From NCBI RefSeq assembly GCF_048544455.1, contig NC_133538.1, positions 38,844,969 through 38,908,968 of the forward strand: a stretch of DNA of 64,000 nt, read 5' to 3'. The notes under the pieces were generated by a model. The model did no database searches. It worked only from the letters and a program-made list of their open reading frames with translations, and was not told the DNA's origin. The stretch's first letter is position 1. Each line of letters begins with the position of its first letter. This document shows, one piece after another, positions 44,013-55,808 of the stretch. The position numbers were made by a program, and so were the translations under genes. Source of the stretch: Silene latifolia. Taxonomy: Eukaryota > Streptophyta > Magnoliopsida > Caryophyllales > Caryophyllaceae.

Positions 44013-45752
44013 TGATACCGTCGTTTTAGTACCAAAAATAAATACCTAAGTACTACTAAGTAGGGTCGATCTCCACAGGGAGGCTATTGTTTCTACTTGC
44101 TCAACCAAGTCCATCTGAGTCACTGAATTGTGGGGTTTGAGTTGATAATAAAACTAAACTAACTAAAGCAATATGAATAAGAAATAAGCTAAGGTAGTGA
44201 GAAAATTATGATTTAAACAATAAATAGGAAATAGCTAGGATTGTCGGTTCACCATGGTGTATAAGGTTTATAGCCTAGGTCACAAGTCAGCCACATGTCT
44301 CAGTCTAAGGGGCAGTGAATATCTCCTTTCGGTCTCAATTCGCCCTAAAATACTACTAACTTAACTTTCGCCCTCATTAGAGTATTCTAATGTGTTGTAG
44401 CGGGTCTCACTCTTTCCAATCTTTCGATCCAGGTTAGATTTTACCAATTATGATTCAATGCTACAAGTGACAACATAAAGATGAGAAAAGCAACAGATCT
44501 GCGAACCTAGTTAAGAACCGTCAACAACAGATTTGCAACTCAGTTAAAGGTAAGGTCTAATCAGTCTCTAGTGAGAAGGGTAGTGGAAAGGTCCTTTCGG
44601 TCCGCTATCCGCCCTAGATTCTTCCTAAATAGCTTTCACTCTGATTAGGGTAGTCTATTGTTCATAGCAGGTCTTAATTCATTCCAATCTTTCGATCTAG
44701 GTCTGAGTTCTAGCGGATTAATTAATGAGTCGCATGTATTCAACTAATCAATTACCATTATATGCTATGATTAAAAATTCTCACATGAAAACTACCAGAT
44801 CTAATTATAACATTACTACAAATCCGCCATGGTTCCCCTAAATCCTAGCAAAAAGGGTATTAGCTACGCATGATATTAGTAGAACTAATAGAAATAATTG
44901 AAATAATTAATTTTGACATAGCAATAAGATGAATTAATGGAAACAACATAAACTATATAATTCTAATAAACGAATAATAGCAATCAAGGGAGTAAAGGAA
45001 TCAAGAGAAGATGTAATTAAGAATTAAGACTATAATTAAATTACTAGAGAAGAGGGGATAGGAATTACAGAAGTATGAGATCCGGAATAACAGAGAGAGC
45101 AAAGTAACGTGATATGAGGTTGAATGATAAGAAAAAAAGTGATGGAAGAAGTGTTTAACAGTATGAAAGATAACCTAATAATTTTTACTAAGTCCATCTT
45201 AAATAATAAGAGGATTAGTGGGCCGAAATTATAAAACAGATTTCGACCAAACTGCAGATAAGTCGATCGACCAAGAAGAATAGCCGTCGACTTTTTGTCG
45301 TCGCGCAGTTCCTGCAATGAGCACTGAACTTCAAACTACCGCCATTTCTTCATTACTTGGACAAACAGAGCGTTTTCGGTGGCGTTGGAAAGCTAAGAGG
45401 ACAAAATTTCATCTCCAATTAGAATCACCGAAAAATATGTTGTAGAACTCGAGATATGACTCTTCAAATTAGGCACTAGTAATTTGAAGTTCTTCCTTTG
45501 CTCGCCTAGCTATCTTACTTCTTTGCGCATCACAATTAGTAGTTTCCAAGCTCCGACTCAACTCATCTCCTAAATGCATGCATAGGAACATGTTTTAGGC
45601 ATGATTATGCTCCTTTCCGGTTTATACCTGCAAATAATACAAGACAAACCAAAGTAGACAATTCGGGAGACATTTGTAGCTAAACACTACACAAAATGCA
45701 TAGAAGTGCGTGCAAATGAAGTACGAAATACCTATATAAAATGCACGCATTA
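44013..45752 (-). repeat. 5' LTR of element 3
   Basis: 1740 bp, TGATACCGTCG...CGCATTA (plus strand), aligned with the split copy at 32298-33564 plus 40154-40641. The 1240 bp from 44512 onward recur at 51019-52257 and 57554-58791 as part of the triplicated unit. Confidence 0.9.
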
Positions 45753-47394
45753 AATAACATTCAAAACATGTGTAGTCAACCATGGATAAGGCATATGATA
45801 CATACAAACGAGACAATCCAACCAAAACGCCCTAAATGATAATACAACTATTAACATGCATGGCTATATGAATTATATGATACAAGAAGGCTAAGTGAAC
45901 AATAATTAGACTTATATGACACAACACAAGTATCCGGCTCAGGGGCTACCTTTAAAGCATGTCCAAGACACAACACACAAGTATCTGGCTCAGAGGCTAC
46001 CTTTAAAGCATGTCCAAGACACAACACACAAGTATCTGGCTCAGAGGCTACTTTTAAAGCATGTCCAAGACACAACACACGAGTATCTGGCTTAGAGGCT
46101 ACCTTTAAAGCATGTCCAAGACACAACACACAAGCATCTGGCTCAGAGGCTACCTTTAAAGCATGTCCAAGACACAACACATAAGTATCTAGGACGGGAT
46201 TACTAATGTCACATTCATACTTATGGCTTGCATCTCACCATAAGAACTTATGGGAACATCAATCCCGACGATCATATCGCAACTAGAAGGCTTATAGCTC
46301 ACCTCTAGTATCCGATAGGACCAAGACTCTCACAACCGAACAATACAAGGCATTATCAAGAATATGACCCCTTACAAGTAACTATTTATAACAAATATAT
46401 CATGTATTATATTAATAAATATTCCACTTCATAATTTAACATGCCGGTTAAGTAAAATATAACAAGCGATAATAAATAATTTACGTTATGTGAAATTTAC
46501 GGGATAAAATGTAAGCCAGCTTATGTGACTCATTCATGAGCCCACTTCAAAATATAAGGTTGGCCCGACAATTAAAAAATGACGAGTCCAACAGCTAAAA
46601 CATGTAAAGCCCAACAATTGCATCACATGAAGCCCAACAAATAAACCATATGATGTCCAACAAGTTAAACATGTAAAGCCCAACAAACTAATCATGTGAA
46701 GTCCAAGTATTTACACATATCAAATCCGACAAATTCAACACAACAAGCCCAATAATTGTAATGTATTTAGACCAACAATTAAATTATAAAGAAAGAGCGA
46801 TAATTAACGAATTACATTATATAAAACACGAGACGGAAATTAAATAATTCGTATTCACTAAACTTGCGCCAAAACCACCTATCACCACAACTTAGGGGAA
46901 GCCATATGGGCAGCCCCTTTCTCGCCTCAACAAACACCTACAACCACCATCATTCCACCCCCAAAACAGCCACCATTCGACTACCCACAACTACCCCTCA
47001 CACCACTTCATATCCCGTCCCAAAATCAGTCCAAAACAGCCCCGAAACAAACCACCAAACTCGTCAAACAGACCACACTGAGACGCCTAGACACGAGATT
47101 TTCAACTATAAACCAGATGGAACTGATAATTTATACATATAACAACACCCAACATAACCCAAATTGACTTCCAAATACTGTCCCACAACAGCCCACCAAA
47201 GAACTCCATTTCGATCGTCCCAAACAATCGAATGCTAATAAAACCGTTCCCAAAACAGAGGAATGAGCAGTACTAGCCACGGTACAAAACAGAGTTTCAG
47301 CCGCTATTTTTGTCCAAACTCAAGATGGAAATTGAAGCCAAAGCTAATGTTTTAGCACGAATTCCCCGAAAGGATCCGGCTGAAGGTTTAGTAG
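45753..47394 (-). repeat. B-right LTR/flank with 51-bp tandem repeat (45927-46181)
   Basis: AATAA at 45753-45757 is the right target duplication of element 3, so this continues the host sequence from 32297. Five units of 51 bp run at 45927-46181 plus a partial sixth; in the minus frame they encode 17-residue units (VLCLGHALKVASEPDTC). From 46590 to 46770 there is a looser repeat of ACATGTAAAGCCCAACAA. At 46864-47140 comes a CCA-rich stretch open on the plus strand, probably low complexity rather than a gene. No polymerase or other domain. Confidence 0.6.
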
Positions 47395-48005
47395 TGTAGG
47401 TATCTAGTTCTAATATTTAAGGTAAAATGTACAGTGATAAATGAAATAAATTATATAAGAGCAATAATGTTTATGTTTCCTGGATAAGTTGAATGATAAT
47501 AAAGAAAGTAAGAAGAAAGTGTAGTAAGAATAACAAGCTAATTATATATGTTTTTTTGTATATTGCTTCGTATCCTTTACAAATGTTCCTCCACTCTATT
47601 TATACTCTTTCTATTCTAACGTTACAATTGATTTTATGCTCCCCCTGGTTGTTGAAACCGTCTCCTGATTAATAGGGAATGTGCCCTTTTAATCCGGTTG
47701 ACTTATTCTAACTCAACAACTTCTCCTTTTTCTCTTCTTGCACGTTGTAGTTTATGGAAATTGCACGTTCTTGTAGTTGGACTTGGTCTTTCGTAAGAAA
47801 AGAGCATGTGCATAATTGTCTTGTTGATTTGCTGATTATTCATCTTGCTGGAGATTCCCACCAGGCTACTCTACTATTGTTATCAGGCCTCTTGATCAAC
47901 TTTTCTGTCAAATAATAACTGTAATTGTCTGGACTCTGGTTGCCCCAATCAGCCTAATTAAGTCAGGCTAGAGTGAAGTCAGACCAGGCTAAATTGGACC
48001 TAACA
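47395..48005 (-). repeat. element 4 3' LTR, copy 1
   Basis: About 611 bp, TGTAGGTATC...GGACCTAACA on the plus strand; the ends form TGTTAGG/CCTACA inverted repeats. Minus-strand TATAAATAG near 47601-47609. A purine tract (minus strand CAAGGGGCAAT, 48006-48016) follows, so by analogy with element 2 this is the 3' LTR of a minus-strand Tat element whose antisense gene lies to the right. Confidence 0.75.
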
Positions 48006-48203
48006 ATTGCCCCTTGACATTTTACCCGTGCTGGACCAGGCCAGGGGTGAGATGTCAATTTTACCGGGCTCAAAAATAAAAAAGAATCACAATTACTCAA
48101 TGACTCTTAGACTTCTAGTGACCGTTAAACACTGCAACGGCTAGCAAGATGATGTCACGACGCTTTTGCAATTTCTAGGGTTTTTGCACCGTTATTTTTC
48201 TCC

Positions 48204-48211
48204 TATAAATA
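48204..48211 (+). promoter_or_regulatory. TATA box of antisense gene, copy 1
   Basis: TATAAATA in CTCCTATAAATACGG; the same in copies 2 (54719-54726) and 3 (61249-61256), and equivalent to 20459-20466 in element 2. A pyrimidine-rich start region follows (TTCTTCACCAAAATTCTTC). Confidence 0.6.
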
Positions 48212-48219
48212 CGGTATTG

Positions 48220-50432
48220 ATGGTGAGTTTATTCTTCACCAAAATTCTTCTACTTCTCTTACTGTATTCTCCTACTTCTCAGAAGGCTGCAGCTAAACCT
48301 GAACCAGCAGATATCCACAAAGAGGAGGTGGTTGAGATTGATCCTCATGCTCGTGCTATAGCGTTTAAATACCAGGATTCTGTTTTATCTGCTCTCCGAT
48401 CACTTGAATCCTCTTTTCCTGAAGAGAATCTGTTGAAAACGAACTATGATGGGGTTTTAAGGGAGAAAAAATTGATCCCTGATTCAGTTGAGGTTTGGAT
48501 ACCTGAATCTTGTCCGGTCAGAGCTAATTGGGTGTCACCTGGCTGGTTCTGCATCTATGAATGGGCGTTCAAGGCTGGTTGTAAGTTGCCTTTTACTCCC
48601 TTGATGATTGATACTATCCGAGCCATGGAAGTATCACCCTTCCAAATTATGCCAATGGTGTGGAAACTTGTCCATTCCATTGAGAATTTATGTGCTAAAC
48701 ATAAACTTACAATTACTGTCAATGACACCAAGGCAGTATATCACCTGAAAAACCCCTCTACTGGTCGTTTTAATTTAAGAATTAAGTCAAAAATGTCTCC
48801 ATTAATTACTAATCTGGATTATGGAGACGATAAAGGCTGGGCGAAGACTTACTTATTCATCCGGACTGACACCCTGGGGTCTGGCCTGGATTATCTGAGA
48901 TATCCTCCTTTGGAGAGTGGTAGGTGTCCTATATTCTTGATTTGCATTTTATATTGTATGAATTCGTAATATTTAATTTTTACCTGAGTATTTTGGGGGT
49001 GTTTGCAGCACCTGGCTGGAACTTTGATCCTCTTGATGAGGAATCCGTTTCAAGGATAGCGGCCTTTCTTGCTCTTCCCGAGGAAGAAAGGACTTGGCCC
49101 GGTAGTCTGGGTAGGTATTTGTTGCCCCGGTACATGAAGCCTAAGCTGAATGTAGTTAAAGTGCCCAAAGGCAAGCCTAGCTCTACTGCTCTCTCATGTA
49201 TGTCTTCTTTATATTTTTGTGTTGCCTGCTGTCTTCATGTTATTTCTTTCCTGGTACTTATTATTATTATTATTATTTTTTTATTCAGTATATAGGTCTT
49301 CTGCTAGACTGGCTAGCTTCAGTGCAGCCGACTTGAAGGCTGGGGTTGCTAGGATTTCTGAGCAATCCAAAAGTCAAGAGACTACTGGTAGTGGGAGCGA
49401 CAAGACTCTTGATATTTGGTTTCTGATGTTCAGCCTCATAAGGAGCCGCCCAGGCTTGTGTCCCCAGAGGTTGTTCAGCCATCTAAGAGGAGAAGAGAGG
49501 TTACTGTCTCTGAGGAAGAAGGGGGAGAAAAGGAGCCTATTCAGGCCCAACCAATAAGAAGCGTCAGGGGGGTGCCTGCTCAGTTGGATGATATGGATGC
49601 TGCTCGGGCACAGATAAATGATTTTTCTACCAATGTCAGTGGCCAGCTTTTATCTGATAATGCCCTTGAATCTTCTACTAAGGTTATGGCTCTCCTGTCT
49701 TCTCTTATGGCAAAGGCTGTTGCTCTTGCTTCTCAAGCCAAGGAGGTTAGTTGCAAAAGGTTTATTACTTTTATTATTATGTATTTTTGTATTGCCTTTT
49801 TTCCCTTGGGTTTGGTTAATTGGTTTCCTTTCATCCTTCTATAGGGCTTGGATGCTGGGCTAATTACTGCTTGTCAGCTCAAGGATGCCCGAGCTAGAAT
49901 AATTGGCTTGGAAGAAAAATTGGACAAGGTTAACCATGATTTGCACACGTCCAGGGGTAATGAGTCAGTACTTCAGTCTCAGCTAGGGTTAGCCAGGGAG
50001 GCATCTAAGGCTGCTCAGGTTTGTGAGGTGGCTACAAAAAATGCTGAGAAAGCAGCCAAGCAAGAGCTCGAAGCTGTAAGGGAAGAGCTTGAAGCTGTTA
50101 AGAGAGAGTTGGCTGCTGAGAAGCAGGCAATGCAGGATCAGCTGAGGAAAAATGAAGATCTTGGTGCTGAGAAAGTGCTGGTGGAGGCACGGCTTGCTGA
50201 TGCTGCTCAGTACTTCTTTGGGAAAGGCCGGGTTGATGCTATGAGGGATCCGTAATATGACAGGGCTAAGTGGGATCCGGATCGGGACGAGACAGCTCTG
50301 GACACCCAGTATCCTGACTTGGCCAATATGGGTCATGAAGAAGAAGTAGATTCTCCTCCTTCCAAGGAAAAATCTGCTGATCAGGAAATGGTAGAAGGTT
50401 GTGGGTCGGTTTCTGATTCGAAACCTGTTTAG
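48220..50432 (+). pseudogene. antisense, intron-containing extra gene of element 4, copy 1
   Basis: Four exons: 48220-48919, 49009-49197, 49289-49745, 49845-50432. Introns start GTAGGT, GTATGT, GTTAGT and end TTTGCAG, ATTCAG, CTATAG; the phases (1, 1, 0) keep the frame. Exon 1 encodes a globular domain (ALRSLESSFPEENLLKTNYD, GWFCIYEWAFKAGCKLPFTP, FNLRIKSKMSPLITNLDYGD), exon 2 WNFDPLDEESVSRIAAFLAL, exon 4 a long E/A/K coiled coil. This is the layout of Tat extra ORFs. A frameshift near 49417 in exon 3 is common to all copies; TAA at 50253 (GAA in the other copies) truncates copy 1. The start is uncertain because ATG 48220 lies only 16 bp from the TATA box. Confidence 0.65.
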
Positions 50433-51018
50433 ACTTGTGTTTTTGTTTTGACCCGTCCAGAGGGGATGTTCATGGAATGGATACTTGTTTCTTTTTTGGG
50501 TAATTTTGGGTATGTTGTTTCTGGGGTTGATGTTTTTGGAATGAACATTTTGTTTCGATCTTTGATGGTTTTTCTTTGTGTTTTGGATAGTTGGATAAGG
50601 CATATTTGTAGTATTGGATGTGTACTGGATCGGGCCAGTTATTTGACTGGATTAGGCCAGGTTTCGTTTTACTGGATCTGGCCAGGCTTTTGTGTCATGG
50701 GTGGGGTTATTGCCTGTCTGGAGGGCTTACGTCCCATGCCTGTCTGGAGGGCTTATAACCCATTTATGATATACAATCCAGGAAAAGTTTTCCCAAGTTT
50801 GTATATTTGGACTGAGCTCAGTATTTTAAGGCCTACTTTTGCAACTGGAAGTTGGATATTTTTTGTTTATGGAGTGGCCCTTAATCTTGAAAATTTGTTT
50901 TAAGTAAGGTGTTAATTCAATGCATTATTTTAAACAAATATTGAAGATTCTACTTGGTAGGGGAAAAAAGAAAAACAAAGACATTAACAAGTATTTAGGC
51001 ACATAGTAAGAAAAATCA
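50433..51018. other. tail of unit 1 after the antisense gene
   Basis: Noncoding, T/G-rich, with a short repeat CCTGTCTGGAGGGCTTA at ~50709 and ~50740. Pol of element 4 would be expected further right but the sequence jumps to element 3 LTR at 51019. Confidence 0.6.
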
Positions 51019-52257
51019 TAAGAACCGTCAACAACAATTTGCAACTCGGTTAAAGGTAAGGTCTAATCAGTCTCTAGTGAGAAGGGTAGTGGAAAGGTCC
51101 TTTCGGTCCGCTATCCGCCCTAGATTCTTCCTAAATAGCTTTCACTCTGATTAGGGTAGTCTATTGTTCATAGCAGGTCTTAATTCATTCCAATCTTTCG
51201 ATCTAGGTCTGAGTTCTAGCGGATTAATTAATGAGTCGCATGTATTCAACTAATCAATTACCATTATATGCTATGATTAAAAATTCTCACATGAAAACTA
51301 CCAGATCTAATTATAACATTACTACAAATCCGCATTGGTTCCCCTAAATCCTAGCAAAAAGGGTATTAGCTACGCATGATATTAGTAGAACTAATAGAAA
51401 TAATTGAAATAATTAATTTTGACATAGCAATAAGATGAATTAATGGAAACAACATAAACTAGTTAATTCTAATAAACGAATGATAGCAATCAAGGGAGTA
51501 AAGGAATCAAGAGAAGATGTAATTAAGAATTAAAACTATAATTAAATTACTAGAGAAGAGGGGATAGGAATTACAGAAGTATGAGATCCGGAATAACAGA
51601 GAGAGCAAAGTAACGTGATATGAGGTTGAATGATAAGAAAAAAAGTGATGGAAGAAGTGTTTAACAGTATGAAAGATAACCTAATAATTTTTACTAAGTC
51701 CGTCTTAAATAATAAGAAAATAGTGGGCCGAAATTATAAAACAGATTTCGACCAAACTGCAGATAAGTCGATCGACCAAGAAGAATAGCCGTCAACTTTT
51801 TGTCGTCGCGCAGTTCCTGCAATGAGCACTGAACTTCAAACTGCCGCCATTTCTTCGTTACTTGGACAAACAGAGCGTTTTCGGTGGCGTTGGAAAGCTA
51901 AGAGGACAAAATTTCATCTCCAATTAGAATCACCGAAAAATATGTTGTAGAACTCGAGATATGACTCTTCAAATTAGGCACTAGTAATTTGAAGTTCTTC
52001 CTTTGCTCGCCTAGCTATCTTACTTCTTTGCGCATCACAATTAGTAGTTTCCAAGCTCGGACTCAACTCATCTCCTAAATGCATGCATAGGGACATGTTT
52101 TAGGCATGATTATGCTCATTTCCGGTTTATACCTGCAAATAATACAAGACAAACCAAAGTAGACAATTCGGGAGACATTTGTAGCTAAACACTACACAAA
52201 ATGCATAGAAGTGCGTGCAAATGAAGTACGAAATACCTATATAAAATGCACGCATTA

Positions 52258-53898
52258 AATAACATTCAAAACATGTGTAGTCAACCATGGATAAGGCATA
52301 TGATACATACAAACGAGACAATCCAACCAAAACGCCCTAAATGATAATACAACTATTAACATGCATGGCTATATGAATAATATGATACAAGAAGGCTAAG
52401 TGAACAATAATTAGACTTATATGACACAACACAAGTATCCGGCTCAGGGGCTACCTTTAAAGCATGTCCAAGACACAACACACAAGTATCTGGCTCAGAG
52501 GCTACCTTTAAAGCATGTCCAAGACACAACACACAAGTATCTGGCTCAGAGGCTACCTTTAAAGCATGTCCAAGACACAACACACGAGTATCTGGCTTAG
52601 AGGCTACCTTTAAAGCATGTCCAAGACACAACACACAAGCATCCGCTCGTAGGTCGCCTTTAAAGCATGTCCAAGACACAACACATAAGTATCTGGGACG
52701 GGATTACTAATGTCACATTCATACTTATGGCTTGCATCTCACCATAAGAACTTATGGGAACATCAATCCCGACGATCATATCGCAACTAGAAGGCTTATA
52801 GCTCACCTCTAGTATCCGATAGGACCAAGACTCTCACAACCGAACAATACAAGGCATTATCAAGAATACGACCCCTTACAAGTAACTATTTATAATAAAT
52901 ATATCATGTATTATATTAATAAATATTCCACTTCATAATTTAACATGCCGGTTAAATAAAATATAACAAGCGATAATGAATAATTTACGTTATGTGAAAT
53001 TTACGAGATAAAATGTAAGCCAGCTTATGTGACTCATTCATGAGCCCACTTCAAAATATAAGGTTGGCCCGACAATTAAAAAATGACGAGTCCAACAGCT
53101 AAAACATGTAAAGCCCAACAATTGTATCACATGAAGCCCAACAAATAAACCATATGATGTCCAACAAGTTAAACATGTAAAGCCCAACAAACTAATCATG
53201 TGAAGTCCAAGTATTTACACATATCAAATCCGACAAATTCAACACAACAAGCCCAATAATTGTAATGTATTTAGACCAACAATTAAATTATAAAGAAAGA
53301 GCGATAATTAACGAATTACATTATATAAAACACGAGACGGAAATTAAATAATTCGTATTCACTAAACTTGCGCCAAAACCACCTATCACCACAACTTAGG
53401 GGAAGCCATATGGGCAGCCCCTTTCTCGCCTCAACAAACACCTACAACCACCATCATTCCACCCCCAAAACAGCCACCATTCGACTACCCACAACTACCC
53501 CTCACACCACTTCATATCCCGTCCCAAAATCACCAAAACAGCCCAAAAATGACCACCAAACTCACAAACAGACCACACCGAGACGCCTAGACACGAGATT
53601 TTCAACTATAAACCAGATGGAACTGATAATTTATACATATAACAACACCCAACATAACCCAAATTGACTTCCAAATACTGTCCCACAACAGCCCACCAGC
53701 AACTCCATTTCGACTGTCCCGAAACAGTCTGAATGCTGCAATAAAACCGTTCCCAAAACAGAGGAATGAGCAGTACTAGCCACGGTACAAAACAGAGTTT
53801 CAGCCGCTATTTTTGTCCAAACTCAAGATGGAAATTGAAGCCAAAGCTAATGTTTTAGCACGAATTCCCCCGAAAGGATCCGGCTGAAGGTTTAGTAG
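52258..53898 (-). repeat. B-right flank, copy 2 (51-bp repeats 52432-52686)
   Basis: Same organisation as 45753-47394. The fifth 51-bp unit is altered (CATCCGCTCGTAGGTCGCC in place of CATCTGGCTCAGAGGCTACC). Confidence 0.7.
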
Positions 53899-54514
53899 TG
53901 TAGGTATCTAGTTCTAATATTTAAGGTAAAATGTACAGTGATGAATGAAATAAATTATATAAGAGCAATAATGTTTATGTTTCCTGGATAAGTTGAATGA
54001 TAATAAAGAAAGTAAGAAGAAAGTGTAGTAAGAATAACAAGCTAATTATATATGTTTTTTTGTATATTGCTTCGTATCCTTTACAAATGTTCCTCCACTC
54101 TATTTATACTCTTTCTATTCTAACGTTACAATTGATTTTATGCTCCCCCTGGTTGTTGAAACCGTCTCCTGATTAATAGGGAATGTGCCCTTTTAATCCG
54201 GTTGACTTATTCTAACTCAACAACTTCTCCTTTTTCTCTTCTTGCACGTTGTAGTTTATGGAAATTGCACGTTCTTGTAGTTGGACTTGGTCTTCCGTAA
54301 GAAAAGAGCATGTGCATAATTGTCTTGTTGATTTGCTTTGATTATTCATCTTGGCTTTGGAGATTCCCACCAGGCTACTCTACTATTGTTATCGGCCTCT
54401 TGATCAACTTTTTTCACAAATAATAATCAGTAATTGTCGGACTCACGTTTGCCCCAATCAGCCTAATTAAGTCAGGCTAGAGTGAAGTCAGACCAGGCTA
54501 AATTGGACCTAACA
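53899..54514 (-). repeat. element 4 3' LTR, copy 2
   Basis: About 616 bp; same termini as copy 1. The extra length comes from small insertions between 54337 and 54450 (for example GCTTTGATT for GCTGATT). Confidence 0.8.
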
Positions 54515-54718
54515 ATTGCCCCTTGACATTTTACCCGTGCTGGATCAGGCCAGGGGTGAGATGTCAATTTTACCGGGCTCAAAAATAAAAAAGAATCACA
54601 ATTACTCAATGACTCTTAGACTTCTAGTGACCGTTAAACACCGCAACGACTAGCAAGATGATGTCACGCTGACGGTTTTTGCAATTTCTAGGGTTTTTGC
54701 ACCGTTATTTTTCTCCTA

Positions 54719-55770
54719 TAAATACGGTATTGATGGTGAGTTTATTCTTCACCAAAATTCTTCTACTTCTCTTCTTGTATTCTCCTACTTCTCGGAAGGT
54801 CATGCAGACTAAACCCGAACCAATGAGATATCCACAAAGAGGAGGTGGTTGAGATTGATCCTCATGCACGTGCTATAGCGTTTAAATACCAGGATTCTGT
54901 TTTATCTCGCTCTCCGATCACTTGAATCCTCTTTTCTGAAGAGAATCATTGAAAACGAACTATGATGGGGTTTTAAGGGAGAAAAAATTGATCCCCGATT
55001 CACCGAGGTTTGGATCCCCGAATCTTGTCCGGTCGAGCTAATTGGGTGTCACCTCGTCGGTTCTGCATCTATGAATGGGCGTTCCCAGTGGTTGTAAGTT
55101 GCCTTTTACTCCCTTGATGATTGATACTATCCGAGCCATGGAAGTATCACCCTTCCAAATTATGCCAATGGTGTGGAAACTTGTCCATTCCATTGAGAAT
55201 TTATGTGCTAAACATAAACTTACAATTACTGTCAATGACACCAAGGCAGTATATCACCTGAAAAACCCCTCTACTGGTCGTTTTAATTTAAGAATTAAGT
55301 CAAAAATGTCTTCATTAATTACTAATCTGGATTATGGAGACGATAAAGGCTGGGCGAAGACTTACTTATTCATCCTGGACCGACACCCGGGTCCGGCCCG
55401 GATTATCCGAGATATCCTCCTTTGGAGAGTGGTAGATGTCCTGTATTCTTGATTTGCATTTTATATTGTATGAATTCGAAATATTTAATTTTTACCTGAG
55501 TATTTTGGGGGTGTTTGCAGCACCCTGGCTGGAACTTTGATCCTCTTGATGAGGAATCCGTTTCAAGGATAGCGGCCTTTCTTGCTCTTCCCGAGGAAGA
55601 AAGGACTTGGCCCGGTAGTCTGGGTAGGGATTTGTTGCCCCGGTACATGAAGCCTAAGCTGAATGTAGTTAAAGTGCCTAAAGGCAAGCCTAGCTCTACT
55701 GCTCTCTCATGTATGTCTTCTTTATATTTTTGTGTTGCCTGCTGTCTTCATGTTATTTCTTTCCTGCTAC

Positions 55771-55808
<38 letters not shown>

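Larger units (their letters stand above)
32298..45752 (-). mobile_element. element 3: non-autonomous Athila/Tat-like LTR element with nested copia
   Basis: Minus-strand element with LTRs of about 1.74-1.75 kb (TGATACCGTCG...CGCATCA on the plus strand), exact target duplication AATAA (32293-32297 and 45753-45757), tRNA-Asp primer site and polypurine tract. Its interior is only 3.37 kb (40642-44012) with no recognisable gag, protease, RT or integrase, only one unknown 179-residue frame. Termini and primer site suggest the Athila/Tat group. It must have moved with enzymes from another element. Confidence 0.8.
44512..51018. repeat. tandem 6.5-kb unit, copy 1
   Basis: Begins inside the element 3 LTR at TAAGAACCGTCAAC and ends where the same LTR sequence starts again at 51019. 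Contents: LTR fragment (to 45752), B-right flank with 51-bp repeats (45753-47394), element 4 LTR (47395-48005), antisense gene (48204-50432), tail (50433-51018). About 6507 bp. It differs from copies 2 and 3 at many sites where those two agree. Confidence 0.92.

Noticed and set aside
45927..46181. 51-bp repeats as a CRISPR-like array
   Set aside because: Units are contiguous with no unique spacers, the genome is eukaryotic and no cas-like genes are present. It is a plain minisatellite.
46864..47142. CCA-rich 92-residue frame repeated in all three units as a gene
   Set aside because: Low complexity (T, P, H, N), no domain. It is kept only because the whole unit was duplicated recently, and copy 2 changes its end.
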